64,000 bases of DNA, taken from Botrimarina colliarenosi (GTDB lineage: Bacteria > Planctomycetota > Planctomycetia > Pirellulales > Lacipirellulaceae). Every line of letters starts with the position of its first letter. Positions within the stretch are counted from its first letter, which is position 1. Positions 47,661-57,804 of this stretch are shown one piece after another. Where the stretch lies: the NCBI RefSeq assembly GCF_007859955.1, contig NZ_SJPR01000002.1, positions 792,353 through 856,352 on the forward strand, written 5' to 3'. The notes beneath the pieces are model-generated. The model was not told the origin of the DNA, ran no database searches, and saw only the letters and a list, made by a program, of their open reading frames with translations. The position numbers were made by a program, and so were the translations under genes.

Positions 47661-47818
47661 GCGACTCCTGAAAGCCCATTTCCGCTGGGCCAGCCTCGAA
47701 CTCCGGTAAGTCCAGTTGCTCACGCATGGGTCAATAGTGGGAAGCACACCAACAAATACTCGGCGCCGTGGTCACGCTAAGGTGGGCATAAAAAGTGCGG
47801 TCTTCTCGCTGTAGCTCA

Positions 47819-47842
47819 CATGCCCACGCGAGCGTGGGCATG
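47819..47842 (-). terminator. Hairpin after the small minus-strand gene
   Basis: CATGCCCACGC (47819-47829) pairs perfectly with GCGTGGGCATG (47832-47842), nine bases beyond the stop of the 80-residue gene. No U-tract follows, so a termination role is only probable. The CATGCCCACGCG word also resembles the GCCATGCTCCCACGCG palindrome at 28.66 kb. Confidence 0.4.
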
Positions 47843-47850
47843 GCACCTAG

Positions 47851-48093
47851 CTACATCAAATACACCGAACGGACTTCTTTCGTCGAAGTATTTACCTTTA
47901 GCATGATCGACGGGGGGTCTGCCGTTTCGCTCCGTTCTGTTTTTCCTTTATACGCAAACTCGACTTCCCAAAAAAGTGTGCCTGTCGGTCCAATCGGACG
48001 GCAACCTATGCAAGGTCCGTGCTTGTACCCACTATCTCGCATATAGTTTTCAGCGACCGCAATCGCTTCTGTTCTGCCTACTACCGCACTCAT
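47851..48093 (-). CDS. 80-residue hypothetical protein
   Basis: ATG at 48093. The sequence begins MSAVVGRTEAIAVAENYMRD, continues SGYKHGPCIGCRPIGPTGTL and FWEVEFAYKGKTERS, and ends IMLKVNTSTKEVRSVYLM. The N-terminal helix followed by strands 'WEVEF' and 'LKVNTSTKEV' resembles small NTF2- or PepSY-like folds, but I do not recognise a family. No signal peptide. GC is lower than in the flanking genes. It is bordered by a MITE-like element on one side and a related palindrome on the other. Confidence 0.55.
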   Translation of the reverse strand: MSAVVGRTEAIAVAENYMRDSGYKHGPCIGCRPIGPTGTLFWEVEFAYKGKTERSETADPPSIMLKVNTSTKEVRSVYLM

Positions 48094-48138
48094 AGATGGA
48101 AGTCCTAAGTGAAGGAGATTGCTACCACACCTGACCGC

Positions 48139-48274
48139 GGGTGGCCCCGGTTCTTGAACCGGGGTGGCGTCGCCACAAGAGGTTCTTCGTTGAGATACCG
48201 CCTGGGGAAACGTTGGCCGGGTACGCAACCTCTTGTCGCCTGCGGCGACCCAGGTTCGAGAACCTGGGCTACCC
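48139..48274. repeat. Palindromic element, 'GGGTGGCCCCGGTTCTTGAACC'
   Basis: The left end GGGTGGCCCCGGTTCTTGAA (48139-48158) is complemented by TTCGAGAACCTGGGCTACCC (48255-48274) with a few mismatches. Inner arms GTCGCCACAAGAGGTT and AACCTCTTGTCGCC also pair. The first ten bases equal the ends of the 189-bp MITE-like elements, so it may be a related shorter form. Confidence 0.7.
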
Positions 48275-48305
48275 GATGACGCCGCTCCGGGGCGGAGGCT
48301 TTGGT

Positions 48306-49826
<1,521 letters not shown>

Positions 49827-49930
49827 CGCGAAGGTTCCTCGGGAAAGACGTAGGCGTTCTGTGAAGATTTGATTAAGGTAACTGGCGACAGGCGTCCCCG
49901 ACAACCAAGCCAAGCCGATAGCAGCCTCAA

Positions 49931-50013
49931 GAACGAACCACAAAGGAACCAAGGAACGAAGGGAAAGGGGCCCGCGCCCGCTGCCCTTGGTTCCTTCGTT
50001 CCTTTGTGGTTCG
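49931..50013. repeat. Intergenic inverted repeat, 'CCACAAAGGAACCAAGG' family
   Basis: The left arm GAACGAACCACAAAGGAACC then AAGGAACGAAGGG (49931-49963) and the right arm CCCTTGGTTCCTTCGTTCCT then TTGTGGTTCG (49984-50013). It lies between the divergent mmsA and nitrilase genes, so a terminator role does not fit; it is in the promoter region. Confidence 0.8.
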
Positions 50014-50065
50014 ATTTTGTATCGTACTGCTTTGAGCCCGCCTCTGCCCGCCCTGGAGTTGACGA

Positions 50066-50938
50066 ATGGCCCGACCTGTCCGTGGCGCCCTGATCCAAGC
50101 GACTACCTGCGAACCGACCACCTCACCGGTCGAGAAGATCAAGCAGGCGATGATCGACAAGCACGTCGCGATGATCGAGGAGGCGGCCAGCCAAGGCGCC
50201 CAGGTCGTCTGCCTGCAGGAGCTGTTCTACGGCCCCTACTTCTGCGCCGAGCAAGACGCCAAGTGGTACTCGCTCACCGAGCGGATCCCCGAGGGGCCGA
50301 CCACCCAGCTGATGATGGAGCTCGCCAAGAAGCACCACATCGTGATGGTCGTTCCGATGTACGAGGAAGAGATCACCGGCGTCTACTACAACACGGCCGC
50401 CGTGATCGACGCCGACGGCTCTTACCTCGGCAAGTTCCGCAAGATCCACATCCCGCAGTGCAACCCCGGCTTCTGGGAGAAGTTTTACTTCCGCCCCGGC
50501 AACCTCGGTTACCCGGTGTTCGACACGGCCGTTGGCAAGGTCGGCGTCTACATCTGCTACGACCGCCACTTCCCTGATGGGGCGCGCTGCCTGGGGCTCG
50601 GCGGCGCGGAGATCGTCTTCAATCCGTCGGCGACCGTTGCGGGGCTCAGCGAGTACCTCTGGACGATCGAGCAGCCAGCCCACGCCGTGGCGAACCAGTA
50701 CTTCGTCGGCGCGATCAACCGACCGGGCTGGGAAGAGCCGTGGCGGATCGGTGAGTTCTACGGCCAGAGCTACTTCTGCGACCCGCGCGGGCAGTATGTC
50801 AAGAAGAGCGAGAAGCGAACCGAGGACGACATCGTCATCGCCGACATGGACCTCGACCTGATCCGCGAGGTGCGCAACACGTGGCAGTTCTTCCGCGACC
50901 GCCGGCCGGAGACTTACGGGGCAATCACCGAGGCGTGA
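50066..50938 (+). CDS. Beta-ureidopropionase / N-carbamoyl hydrolase (nitrilase superfamily)
   Basis: 290 residues. The Glu-Lys-Cys triad is visible: Glu in VVCLQELFYGPYFC (about 46-59), Lys in GKFRKIHIPQ (about 122-131), Cys in GVYICYDRHFPDGAR (about 155-169). PGFWEKFYFRPGNLGYPVF is typical of carbamoylase members. It hydrolyses N-carbamoyl-beta-alanine to beta-alanine, CO2 and ammonia. Neighbours (uracil permease, beta-alanine-type aminotransferase, dihydropyrimidine dehydrogenase, MmsA) support this over other nitrilases. Confidence 0.88.
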   Translation: MARPVRGALIQATTCEPTTSPVEKIKQAMIDKHVAMIEEAASQGAQVVCLQELFYGPYFCAEQDAKWYSLTERIPEGPTTQLMMELAKKHHIVMVVPMYEEEITGVYYNTAAVIDADGSYLGKFRKIHIPQCNPGFWEKFYFRPGNLGYPVFDTAVGKVGVYICYDRHFPDGARCLGLGGAEIVFNPSATVAGLSEYLWTIEQPAHAVANQYFVGAINRPGWEEPWRIGEFYGQSYFCDPRGQYVKKSEKRTEDDIVIADMDLDLIREVRNTWQFFRDRRPETYGAITEA

Positions 50939-51026
50939 TTCGAGAAGAATAGGACACGGATTTTCGCGGATTGGGCGGATTCACGCGGATCCAGCGATAG
51001 ACACACAAGTGCCAGGAGGTTACCGG

Positions 51027-51476
51027 ATGCGATTTCGAACCTCCCAGAATGGAGATTTCCTAATGCGATTCATCTCGGCATTAGCGGCATTGGTTTCCGG
51101 AGGCTGTGGTTCGGCAAGCGATAAGCTGCCACCAGAGATGCGAAGAGAAGCGAGCAAATCTTCGGTGGTTCTTACCATCGCTGCTGCTAGTCGAATAAAA
51201 GAGATACTCAAGAGTAGCAAGCTTCCTCTTACTACATCCGTTCGCTTCTCCGTCACCGGAGATAGCGATGTAGGTTACGAATACGGCATGGACTTCAGTG
51301 ATGACTTCGATCACATCAAGGATGTTCGCTCATCTTCGAAGGGAGTAACGATCGTTATTGACAAGACTAGCCGTGCCTATCTCGAAGGGACCGTAGTTGA
51401 CTTCGGCGTCAACGATGAAGGTCGCACTGGTTTTATGTTCAACAACCCAAACGCGATTACTGAAGAGATTGAGTAA
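51027..51476 (+). CDS. Exported HesB/IscA-fold protein without the Fe-S cysteines
   Basis: 149 residues from ATG 51027, which has a strong AGGAGGT (51014-51020); an inner ATG at 51063 also has GGAG. The N-terminus ends in a signal-like stretch FISALAALVSGGCGSAS, possibly a lipoprotein site. The rest follows the A-type carrier fold: VVLTIAAASRIKEILKSS, VRFSVTGDSDVGYEYGMDFS, GVTIVIDKTSRAYLEGTVVD and TGFMFNNPNAITEEIE. The Cys of GGCSG is Asp (GDSDVG) and the terminal CGC is missing, so no cluster can be held in the usual way. Lower GC than its neighbours; it interrupts the pyrimidine locus. Confidence 0.7.
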   Translation: MRFRTSQNGDFLMRFISALAALVSGGCGSASDKLPPEMRREASKSSVVLTIAAASRIKEILKSSKLPLTTSVRFSVTGDSDVGYEYGMDFSDDFDHIKDVRSSSKGVTIVIDKTSRAYLEGTVVDFGVNDEGRTGFMFNNPNAITEEIE

Positions 51477-51514
51477 GCCATCGACCTAAACCTCCGCATC
51501 AAAGAGAAAGAAGT

Positions 51515-51607
51515 GGGACGCAGATAAACGCGGATCGAGCGCATTATCGCGGATTAGCTCCAAGGTCATCTGCGTTCATCCATTCAATCCGCGTTTATCC
51601 GCGTTCC
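51515..51607. repeat. Intergenic inverted repeat, 'ACGCGGATAAACGCGGAT' family
   Basis: The left arm GGGACGCAGATAAACGCGGA (51515-51534) continues with GCGCATTATCGCGGAT; the right arm ATCTGCGTTCATCCATTCAA then TCCGCGTTTATCCGCGTTCC (51568-51607). A single arm of the same kind (GGACACGGATTTTCGCGGAT) is at 50952, so two members bracket the IscA-like gene. Confidence 0.8.
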
Positions 51608-51630
51608 ATTATTAGAAGAATCGGTAAGGC

Positions 51631-53097
51631 ATGCCTGCAGCTACCGTGATCTACGGCCTCGACGATAAACCGCCCTTGGCTCGGGCGGTCGTGCTCGCCG
51701 TGCAGCACGTGCTGACGATGTTCGGCTCGACGGTCGCCGTGCCGCTGCTGCTCGCGCCGGCCATGGGGATGGACGCGACGCAGACGGCGCTGCTGATCTC
51801 TTCGGTCATGCTCTGCAGCGGCGTGGCGACGCTCTTGCAGGTGACCTTCGGGTCGCGGCTGCCGATTATTCAGGGGGTGAGCTTCTCGTTCCTCGCCGCT
51901 TTTAGTGGCGTGATCATTCCGACGGTGCTGCGACCCACGATTGAGGATGGACTCGGCGGTGATCCGGGCGACTGCATGCGCTATATTGCCGGCGCCGTGA
52001 TCGTTGGGGCGGTTGGCGAAATGGTGCTTGGCTTCTCTGGGCTGATCGGACAGATCCGCCAGTTCCTCTCGCCCGTCGTGGTCGGCCCGGTGATCATGCT
52101 GATCGGCTTGGCGCTGTATGGCGCCGGCGCGCCTGTAGCGGCTTCTGACTGGCCGATTAGCCTGCTGACGATGGCGCTAATCATTATGTTCTCGCTCGTG
52201 CTATCGCGACGGCTGCTGGTGTTCAGGTTGTTTCCCATGTTGTTGGCGATCCTCACGGCGGTCGGCGTTTGCCACCTCGGCACGGTGCTCGGCTGGTACG
52301 GCGCGGGCCACCCGGCGCGGGTGTCGTTCGACGCGATGGAGAAGGCCGAGTGGTTCCGTACGACGAGTGTCTTCTTCCCGTGGGGGGCGCCCAAGTTCTC
52401 TACGGCGTTCATCGTTGCGGTGCTGGCGGGTTACTTGGCGTCGATGATCGAGTCGTTCGGCGACTACCACGCCTGCAGCCACATGGCCGGCGGCGGCGAT
52501 CCGACCGCCAAGCAGATTACCAGAGGCATCGGCTTCGAAGGCGTCGGCTGTGCGTTGACGGGCGTCTTCGGCGGCTTCAGTTCAACCAGTTACTCCGAGA
52601 ACGTCGGCCTCGTCGGCCTCACCAAAGTCGGCAGCCGTTATGTCGTGCAGATCGCGGGCGGGCTGCTGGTGCTGCTCGGCTTGTTCGGCAAGTTCGGCGC
52701 GATCGCCGCGGCGATCCCCCAACCGGTGGTTGGCGGGCTCTACTGCGTGATGTTCGGCCTGATCAGTGCGGTCGGCGTGCGGCAGTTCGCCAAGGCGGAC
52801 CTCGACAGCGACCGCAACCTGCTAATCGGCGGCTTCGCCCTGTTCATGGGCCTCAGCGTGCCGGCCTATTTCAATAGCGAAGCCGGTGGCGCCGCGCTGG
52901 CGGCGATTCCTTACGGACTGGGCGACGTGCTCGGCGCGCTCGGCAAGACCGGCATGGCGGTCGCCGCGGTGCTCGGCATCGTGCTCGACAACTTGATACC
53001 TGGCACGCCCGCCGAGCGTGGCCTGCACGACGGGCCCGGTGTGCTGGTGCCCGAAGCGGCGGACATTGACGAAGTTGAAGTTGGGGTCAAACCTTGA
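51631..53097 (+). CDS. Uracil/xanthine permease (NCS2 family)
   Basis: 488 residues. N-terminus YGLDDKPPLARAVVLAVQHV leads to the NCS2 helix 1 with Gln-His, then LTMFGSTVAVPLLLAPAMGM. The family signature region is SMIESFGDYHACSHMAGGG (helix 8, with the substrate Glu) and GVFGGFSSTSYSENVGLVGL (NxG-type motif). About 12-14 helices. It imports uracil or xanthine with protons. In this locus uracil is the probable substrate. Confidence 0.92.
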   Translation: MPAATVIYGLDDKPPLARAVVLAVQHVLTMFGSTVAVPLLLAPAMGMDATQTALLISSVMLCSGVATLLQVTFGSRLPIIQGVSFSFLAAFSGVIIPTVLRPTIEDGLGGDPGDCMRYIAGAVIVGAVGEMVLGFSGLIGQIRQFLSPVVVGPVIMLIGLALYGAGAPVAASDWPISLLTMALIIMFSLVLSRRLLVFRLFPMLLAILTAVGVCHLGTVLGWYGAGHPARVSFDAMEKAEWFRTTSVFFPWGAPKFSTAFIVAVLAGYLASMIESFGDYHACSHMAGGGDPTAKQITRGIGFEGVGCALTGVFGGFSSTSYSENVGLVGLTKVGSRYVVQIAGGLLVLLGLFGKFGAIAAAIPQPVVGGLYCVMFGLISAVGVRQFAKADLDSDRNLLIGGFALFMGLSVPAYFNSEAGGAALAAIPYGLGDVLGALGKTGMAVAAVLGIVLDNLIPGTPAERGLHDGPGVLVPEAADIDEVEVGVKP

Positions 53098-53316
53098 GAA
53101 GGGGGATGATGGAGATGAGGGGAGATAAGGTGATGGCGGCTTCGCGGGGCGATATCGCTTCAGATAGTTGCCTTCGCCTACAAAGAGTGCGACTACGCGA
53201 TGCGACCGGCGTGGCCTCTTTTACACTCTTATTCTGAAGGGAGCATTGCCGTGCAGTTCGGCAACTCTCACATAAGACCATCCCCTTATCTCCCCCCATC
53301 CCCACATCTCCCTTCC
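53098..53316. repeat. Intergenic inverted repeat, 'GGGGAGATAAGG' type
   Basis: The left arm (53098-53136) includes GGAGATGAGGGGAGATAAGG; the right arm (53277-53316) includes CCATCCCCTTATCTCCCCCC and CATCTCCCTTCC. The arms enclose about 140 bp that contain a further weak fold-back (AGAGTG...CACTCT). It resembles the element at 6.6-6.8 kb. Confidence 0.65.
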
Positions 53317-53332
53317 TAACCACACCACCAGC

Positions 53333-54673
53333 ATGAAGCTCCAACTCCCGATCTGCGACCACACGCCGACGCCGTACGACGGGCCGTCGCGTGACGAGGT
53401 GATCGCCCTGCGGACCCAGTACGTCTCGCCCGGCGTCATCACCTACTACAAAGACCCCTTGATGATCGTTGAGGGGAACATGCAGTACGTGTGGGACGAA
53501 AAAGGCGCCCGCTACCTCGACGCCTTCGCGGGGATCGTCACGGTTAGCGTCGGCCACTGCCATCCCAAGGTGATCGACAAGGTCCGCGCGCAGACCGGCA
53601 CGCTGCAGCACACGACGACGATCTACCTGCACCCGACCATTGGTAAGTTCGCCGAGAAGCTCGCCTCGAAGATGCCCGAGGGGTTGTCGCGGACGTACTT
53701 CACCAACTCGGGCAGCGAGGCGAACGAGGTCGCCATCCTCTCGGCCCGCGAGCACACCGGCAACACCGAGGTGATCGCGCTGCGGAACTGCTATCACGGC
53801 GGCACCGCCACGACGATGGGCCTCACCGCCCACGGCAGTTGGAAGTTCAAGTCGAACCAGGCGCAAGCGATCCACCACACCCACGCCGGCTACTGTTACC
53901 GGTGCCCCTACGGGCTAACCTATCCGTCGTGCGACCTGAAGTGCGCGCACGACATCAAGGAAGTGATTGAGTACCAAACGCCCGGTGAGATCGCCTGCTT
54001 TATCGGCGAACCGATCCAGGGAGTCGGCGGCACGGTCGTTCCGCCCAAGGAGTACTTCAAGATCGTCTACGACATCGTTCGCCAGCATGGCGGCCTTTGC
54101 ATTGCCGACGAGGTCCAGGGCGGCTTCGGACGCACGGGTGAGCACTACTGGGCCCACCAGAACTGGGACGTCGTCCCTGACGGCGTCACGATGGCCAAGG
54201 GAATCGGCAACGGCATCCCGCTCGGCGCCTTCACCACCACCGAGGAGATCTCGAAGGTGATGAAGAACCGCATCCACTTCAACACCTACGGCGGCAACCC
54301 GATCAGCATGACCCAGGGGCTGGCGACCATGGAAGTGATCGAAGAGGACGGCATCCAAGAGAACGCCCGCGTCGTCGGCGGCCACCTCAAGAGCCGGCTG
54401 CTCGAGCTGCAAGAGAGGCGCCCGCTCATCGGCGACGTGCGCGGCATGGGCCTGATGCTCGGCGTCGAGCTCGTCCGTGACCGCAAAAGTAAAGAGCCAG
54501 CCAACACCGAGGCCGCCGCCGTGATGGAGCGGATGAAGGAGCACGGCGTCCTGATCGGCAAGGGGGGCCTCTACGGCAACACCCTCCGCATCAAGCCGCC
54601 GATGTGCATCACCAAGGACGACGCCGACTACCTCATCGACGCCCTCGATCTGACGCTTAGTGAATTGAATTAA
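53333..54673 (+). CDS. Class III aminotransferase, probable beta-alanine (AGXT2-like) transaminase
   Basis: 446 residues. Class III signatures: YLDAFAGIVTVSVGHCHPKV, FTNSGSEANEVAILSAREHT (PLP phosphate region), LCIADEVQGGFGRTGEHYW (DEVQ/GF) and the PLP lysine in GVTMAKGIGNGIPLGAF. The long middle part has CYRCPYGLTYPSCDLKC, a cysteine-rich insert seen in alanine-glyoxylate aminotransferase 2-like proteins. It would transfer the amino group of beta-alanine to pyruvate or glyoxylate, giving malonate semialdehyde for MmsA. Confidence 0.88.
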   Translation: MKLQLPICDHTPTPYDGPSRDEVIALRTQYVSPGVITYYKDPLMIVEGNMQYVWDEKGARYLDAFAGIVTVSVGHCHPKVIDKVRAQTGTLQHTTTIYLHPTIGKFAEKLASKMPEGLSRTYFTNSGSEANEVAILSAREHTGNTEVIALRNCYHGGTATTMGLTAHGSWKFKSNQAQAIHHTHAGYCYRCPYGLTYPSCDLKCAHDIKEVIEYQTPGEIACFIGEPIQGVGGTVVPPKEYFKIVYDIVRQHGGLCIADEVQGGFGRTGEHYWAHQNWDVVPDGVTMAKGIGNGIPLGAFTTTEEISKVMKNRIHFNTYGGNPISMTQGLATMEVIEEDGIQENARVVGGHLKSRLLELQERRPLIGDVRGMGLMLGVELVRDRKSKEPANTEAAAVMERMKEHGVLIGKGGLYGNTLRIKPPMCITKDDADYLIDALDLTLSELN

Positions 54674-54814
54674 CCACGAAGGAACAAAGGAACCAAGGGG
54701 GAGATTGGTTTAACCGGGGCTAGCGCCCTGCGGCTGAGACTGCCACAACCGCCATCAGCCGCAGGGCGCTAGCCCCGGTTCGACCAACTCTCCCCTTAGT
54801 TCCTTTGTGGTTCC
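54673..54814. repeat. Outer inverted repeat, 'CCACGAAGGAACAAAGG', with a perfect palindrome nested inside
   Basis: The outer arms are AACCACGAAGGAACAAAGGA (54673-54692) and TTAGTTCCTTTGTGGTTCC (54796-54814). Inside, 54712-54737 (AACCGGGGCTAGCGCCCTGC then GGCTGA) is perfectly complementary over 26 bp to 54755-54780. This is a second case of one palindrome family sitting inside another. Confidence 0.85.
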
Positions 54815-54838
54815 TCGTACTAGAACCCGGAGTAAGCG

Positions 54839-55969
54839 ATGCCCACGCTCGCGACCACCGTTGACGGCCTTAAGCTGCCCAATCCGTTTGTCATCGGCTC
54901 GGGCCCTCCCGGAACGAACGGCAAGGTCATCGGCCGCGCGTTTGACGAGGGTTGGGGCGCCGTGATCTGTAAGACGGTCAGCCTCGATGCGTCGAAGGTT
55001 ATCAACGTCCAACCGCGCTATGGCCGACTGCGTTCACGTGAAACGGGCGAGATCTACGGCTGGGAGAACATCGAGCTGATCAGCGACCGCTCGTTCGACA
55101 CGTGGCTCGACGAGTTCAAGGCGCTCAAGGACTCGCACCCCGACGGGGTGCTGATCGCCTCGATCATGGAGGAGTACAACAAGAACGCCTGGCAAGAGAT
55201 CGTCGGCCGCTGCGAAGAAGCGGGCGTCGATAGCTTCGAGCTCAACATGAGCTGCCCCCACGGCATGCCCGAGCGCCGGATGGGCGCCGCGGTCGGCGAG
55301 GACCCCGTCGCCCTCGAAGAGGTCTGCCGCTGGGTGATGGAGGTCGCCACCAAGCCGGTATGGGCGAAGATGACGCCGAACGTCACCCACATCGAGGACC
55401 CGGCGCGGGCCGCGTTCCGCGCAGGTTGCCAAGGGGTGGCCGCGATCAACACGATCCGCAGCGTGATCGGCGTCGATCTCGATACGCTCCGCCCCGAGCC
55501 GAACGTCGAGGGCTACACCACCCCCGGCGGCTACAGCTGCCAGGCGGTCCGGCCGATCGCCCTGCGGATGTGCATGGAGATCTCCAAAGTGATCGAGACC
55601 GAGTACCCTGGCCGCACGCTCAGCGGCCTCGGCGGCGTCGAGACCGGCGAGGACGCGGCCCAGTTCATCCTGCTCGGCTCGAGCACCGTGCAGGTCTGCA
55701 CTGGCGTGATGAAAATGGGTTACGGCTGCGTCGGCCCGATGAAGGACCAGCTGCTGGCGTTCATGGAGAAGCACAAGTTCGAAACGATCGACGACTTCCG
55801 GGGCAAGAGCCTGCCGTACTTCACGACCCACTCCGACTTGGTGCGCCGTCAAGCCGAGGCCCGCGCCGCGAAGAAGGCCGAGGCCGACAAAAAGAAGATG
55901 ATCAAAGGCGACGCCGAATGGACAGGAGATGACTTTGTGGATCAGTCGGATGCGCTGGCGCGGGGGTAA
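54839..55969 (+). CDS. preA: Dihydropyrimidine dehydrogenase, plant PYD1-like, no ferredoxin domain
   Basis: 376 residues. FMN barrel of the DHOD/DPD family: PNPFVIGSGPPGTNGKVIGR (14-33), GAVICKTVSLDASKV (40-54), ELNMSCPHGMPERRMGAAVG (134-153), KPVWAKMTPNVTHIEDPAR and YTTPGGYSCQAVRPIA. It reduces uracil or thymine to the dihydro form. The C-terminus is a charged helix (ARAAKKAEADKKKM) where bacterial PreA carries two 4Fe-4S motifs; none is present. No PreT partner lies nearby. The short form and motifs recall plant PYD1. Confidence 0.87.
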   Translation: MPTLATTVDGLKLPNPFVIGSGPPGTNGKVIGRAFDEGWGAVICKTVSLDASKVINVQPRYGRLRSRETGEIYGWENIELISDRSFDTWLDEFKALKDSHPDGVLIASIMEEYNKNAWQEIVGRCEEAGVDSFELNMSCPHGMPERRMGAAVGEDPVALEEVCRWVMEVATKPVWAKMTPNVTHIEDPARAAFRAGCQGVAAINTIRSVIGVDLDTLRPEPNVEGYTTPGGYSCQAVRPIALRMCMEISKVIETEYPGRTLSGLGGVETGEDAAQFILLGSSTVQVCTGVMKMGYGCVGPMKDQLLAFMEKHKFETIDDFRGKSLPYFTTHSDLVRRQAEARAAKKAEADKKKMIKGDAEWTGDDFVDQSDALARG

Positions 55970-55977
55970 GGAAGGTT

Positions 55978-56258
55978 GCCCACGAATTACGCGAATCGAC
56001 GCGAATACAGAGGCAAGGTTGGATGATTGCCCCAACGGGGCAATGGAGGAAAGCCCAGGGCAACGCCCTGGGAAAAAGACGCCCAACGCCAATCGAGCCC
56101 TGACAGGGCGTGGGAAACGCCATCGCAAAGCCTTCCGTCGCCCCTACAGGGCTCTTCGCATTCTTGCGGCCTGATTACCCAGGGCGGCGCCCTGGGCTGT
56201 CGTCCTTCGCCCCTTCAGGGCGATTTCTATTCGGGCCGATTCGTGTAATTCGTGGGCC
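55978..56258. repeat. Composite palindrome: 'GCCCACGAATTACGCGAAT' arms around a CCCTGGG/GGGGC array
   Basis: The outer arms are GCCCACGAATTACGCGAATC (55978-55997) and GATTCGTGTAATTCGTGGGCC (56238-56258). Between them is a row of small hairpins: ATTGCCCC/GGGGCAAT (56025-56044), GCCCAGGGC/GCCCTGGG (56053-56072), GCCCTGACAGGGCG (56097-56110), CGCCCCTACAGGGCT, ACCCAGGGCGGCGCCCTGGG and CGCCCCTTCAGGGCG. It fills the gap between two convergent genes. Confidence 0.75.
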
Positions 56259-56271
56259 TTTCTAGACGCCG

Positions 56272-57804
56272 CTATCGTGTCCCCACGCGTTTCGGCTGCT
56301 CCCGCTCACCGCTCAGCACCGCGTTGTGCTTGGCGTCGATCGTCACCCCGTCTTCAGCGAAGTGGAGCGTGACGTCGACGTAGTACGGGGTTTCGGTTAG
56401 GCAGACCCGCGCTTGGTACGTGTCGTCCGACTCCCACGCGCCGGCGGCGGCGACCGGGTACGCTCCGCTCGGCGGGGCGACGACGCTGTTGAGCATTGCC
56501 GAGAGTCCCTTCACGGAAGTCACCGACCCGCGCTTCCACTCGCCATGGCCGAGGGCGATCCGCTGGCGGCCATCATCGTTGGCGTAGACGAGCGTCGCGC
56601 CGTCGGCATGGCCTTCGCCGTCGAATCGCAACGCCAGGGCGCGCAAGCCGAGCGGGTCGTCGGCGATGCGATAGACGGACCCTGATGCGTCTTCGACCAT
56701 CGGCGAAGTCGCGGCGCCCTGGGGCGTCGGGATTTGCAACTTGGCGAGCGTCTGCTTGAGCTTCCGCTGCTCCGCCGCGTTCTCGGGCAGGGCGTCCTGC
56801 TGCATGGCGTCTTGCAGGTGCGTCCACGCCAATTTCATGACGCGGCCCATGTCGGCCGTGCCGCTGGTGACAGCGATCACGGCGTCCTCTTCTGGCAGCA
56901 CCAGGCAAAACTGCCCGCACGCGCCGTCCGCGCGGTAGCCGCCGGTGGAGCAGCGCCAGAACTGATAGCCGTAGCCCTGCTCCCACTCGCTGTTGGGGTC
57001 ACTTCCGTTGGAGGTTTGTAGCGCGGTCGCTTCATCGATCCAGGCGGCGGAGACCAGCTGCTTACCGTTCCACTGGCCCCGCTGCAGCAACAGCTGGCCG
57101 AACTTGGCGATGTCCTCGGTGCGGAGGTTGAGGCCAAAGCCCCCCATCGAAACGCCATCGACGGACGTTTCCCACCACGAGCCCTCGATCCCAAGTGGTT
57201 TGAAGAGCCGCGGTCCGAGGTACTCGTGGACCGTCTGGCCCGTCGCGCGCTGGACCATGGCCGACGCCATGTAGGTCGCCGGCGTGTTGTACATGAAGTG
57301 CGTGCCGGGCTTCAGCTCGACCGGCAGCGACAGGAACCGCTTGGCTGGCGAGCCGGCGTCCCACGGGTAGTTACGCACCTGTTCGGCGAAGTGCCCCGTC
57401 GCCATCCGCAGCAGGTCGCGGACGCGCATCGCCCGCAGGTTGGCGGCGGGCTCGGCCGGCGCCAGGTCAGGGAACCAGTCGAGGACGCGGTCGTCGAGTG
57501 ACAGCTTCTCCTCGGCGATCGCCATTCCGACGGCCGTCGAAGTGAAACTCTTGCTGAGCGAGTAGAGCATGTGGGTGTCTTCGGCCCGATAAGGCGCCCA
57601 CCATCCTTCGGCGATGACCTTGCCGTGCCGCACCAGCATGAAGCTGTTCAATGTGTCGATTTCGGTGCTGGCGTGCTCGACAAAGTCGATGATCGCCCCG
57701 GACGGAACGCCCTGCGACTCGGGGGTCGCCCGCGGCAGGTCGGCGCCAAACGCGGCGCTGAGGAACGTGAATGCGAGGAACAACAGAGAAGCAGCTCGGG
57801 GCAT
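56272..57804 (-). CDS. Secreted serine hydrolase (beta-lactamase/class C PBP fold)
   Basis: 510 residues from ATG 57804, at the signal peptide MPRAASLLFLAFTFLSAAFG; a longer start adds 15 basic residues. SxxK motif: YSLSKSFTSTAVGMAI, about residue 82. A tyrosine motif is in HFMYNTPATYMASAM (YNT, for YxN). VPSGAIIDFVEHA and DDRVLDWFPDLAP are usual for this esterase/beta-lactamase family. The last 130 residues form an additional beta domain (VYRIADDPLGLRALALRFDG). Probably an esterase or peptidase outside the cytoplasm; substrate unknown. Confidence 0.85.
   Translation of the reverse strand: MPRAASLLFLAFTFLSAAFGADLPRATPESQGVPSGAIIDFVEHASTEIDTLNSFMLVRHGKVIAEGWWAPYRAEDTHMLYSLSKSFTSTAVGMAIAEEKLSLDDRVLDWFPDLAPAEPAANLRAMRVRDLLRMATGHFAEQVRNYPWDAGSPAKRFLSLPVELKPGTHFMYNTPATYMASAMVQRATGQTVHEYLGPRLFKPLGIEGSWWETSVDGVSMGGFGLNLRTEDIAKFGQLLLQRGQWNGKQLVSAAWIDEATALQTSNGSDPNSEWEQGYGYQFWRCSTGGYRADGACGQFCLVLPEEDAVIAVTSGTADMGRVMKLAWTHLQDAMQQDALPENAAEQRKLKQTLAKLQIPTPQGAATSPMVEDASGSVYRIADDPLGLRALALRFDGEGHADGATLVYANDDGRQRIALGHGEWKRGSVTSVKGLSAMLNSVVAPPSGAYPVAAAGAWESDDTYQARVCLTETPYYVDVTLHFAEDGVTIDAKHNAVLSGEREQPKRVGTR

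Noticed and set aside
56272..57804. A true class C beta-lactamase
   Set aside because: The SxxK and Tyr motifs fit the broad serine-hydrolase family, but the protein is much longer, has an extra C-terminal beta domain, and I see no clear KTG motif.
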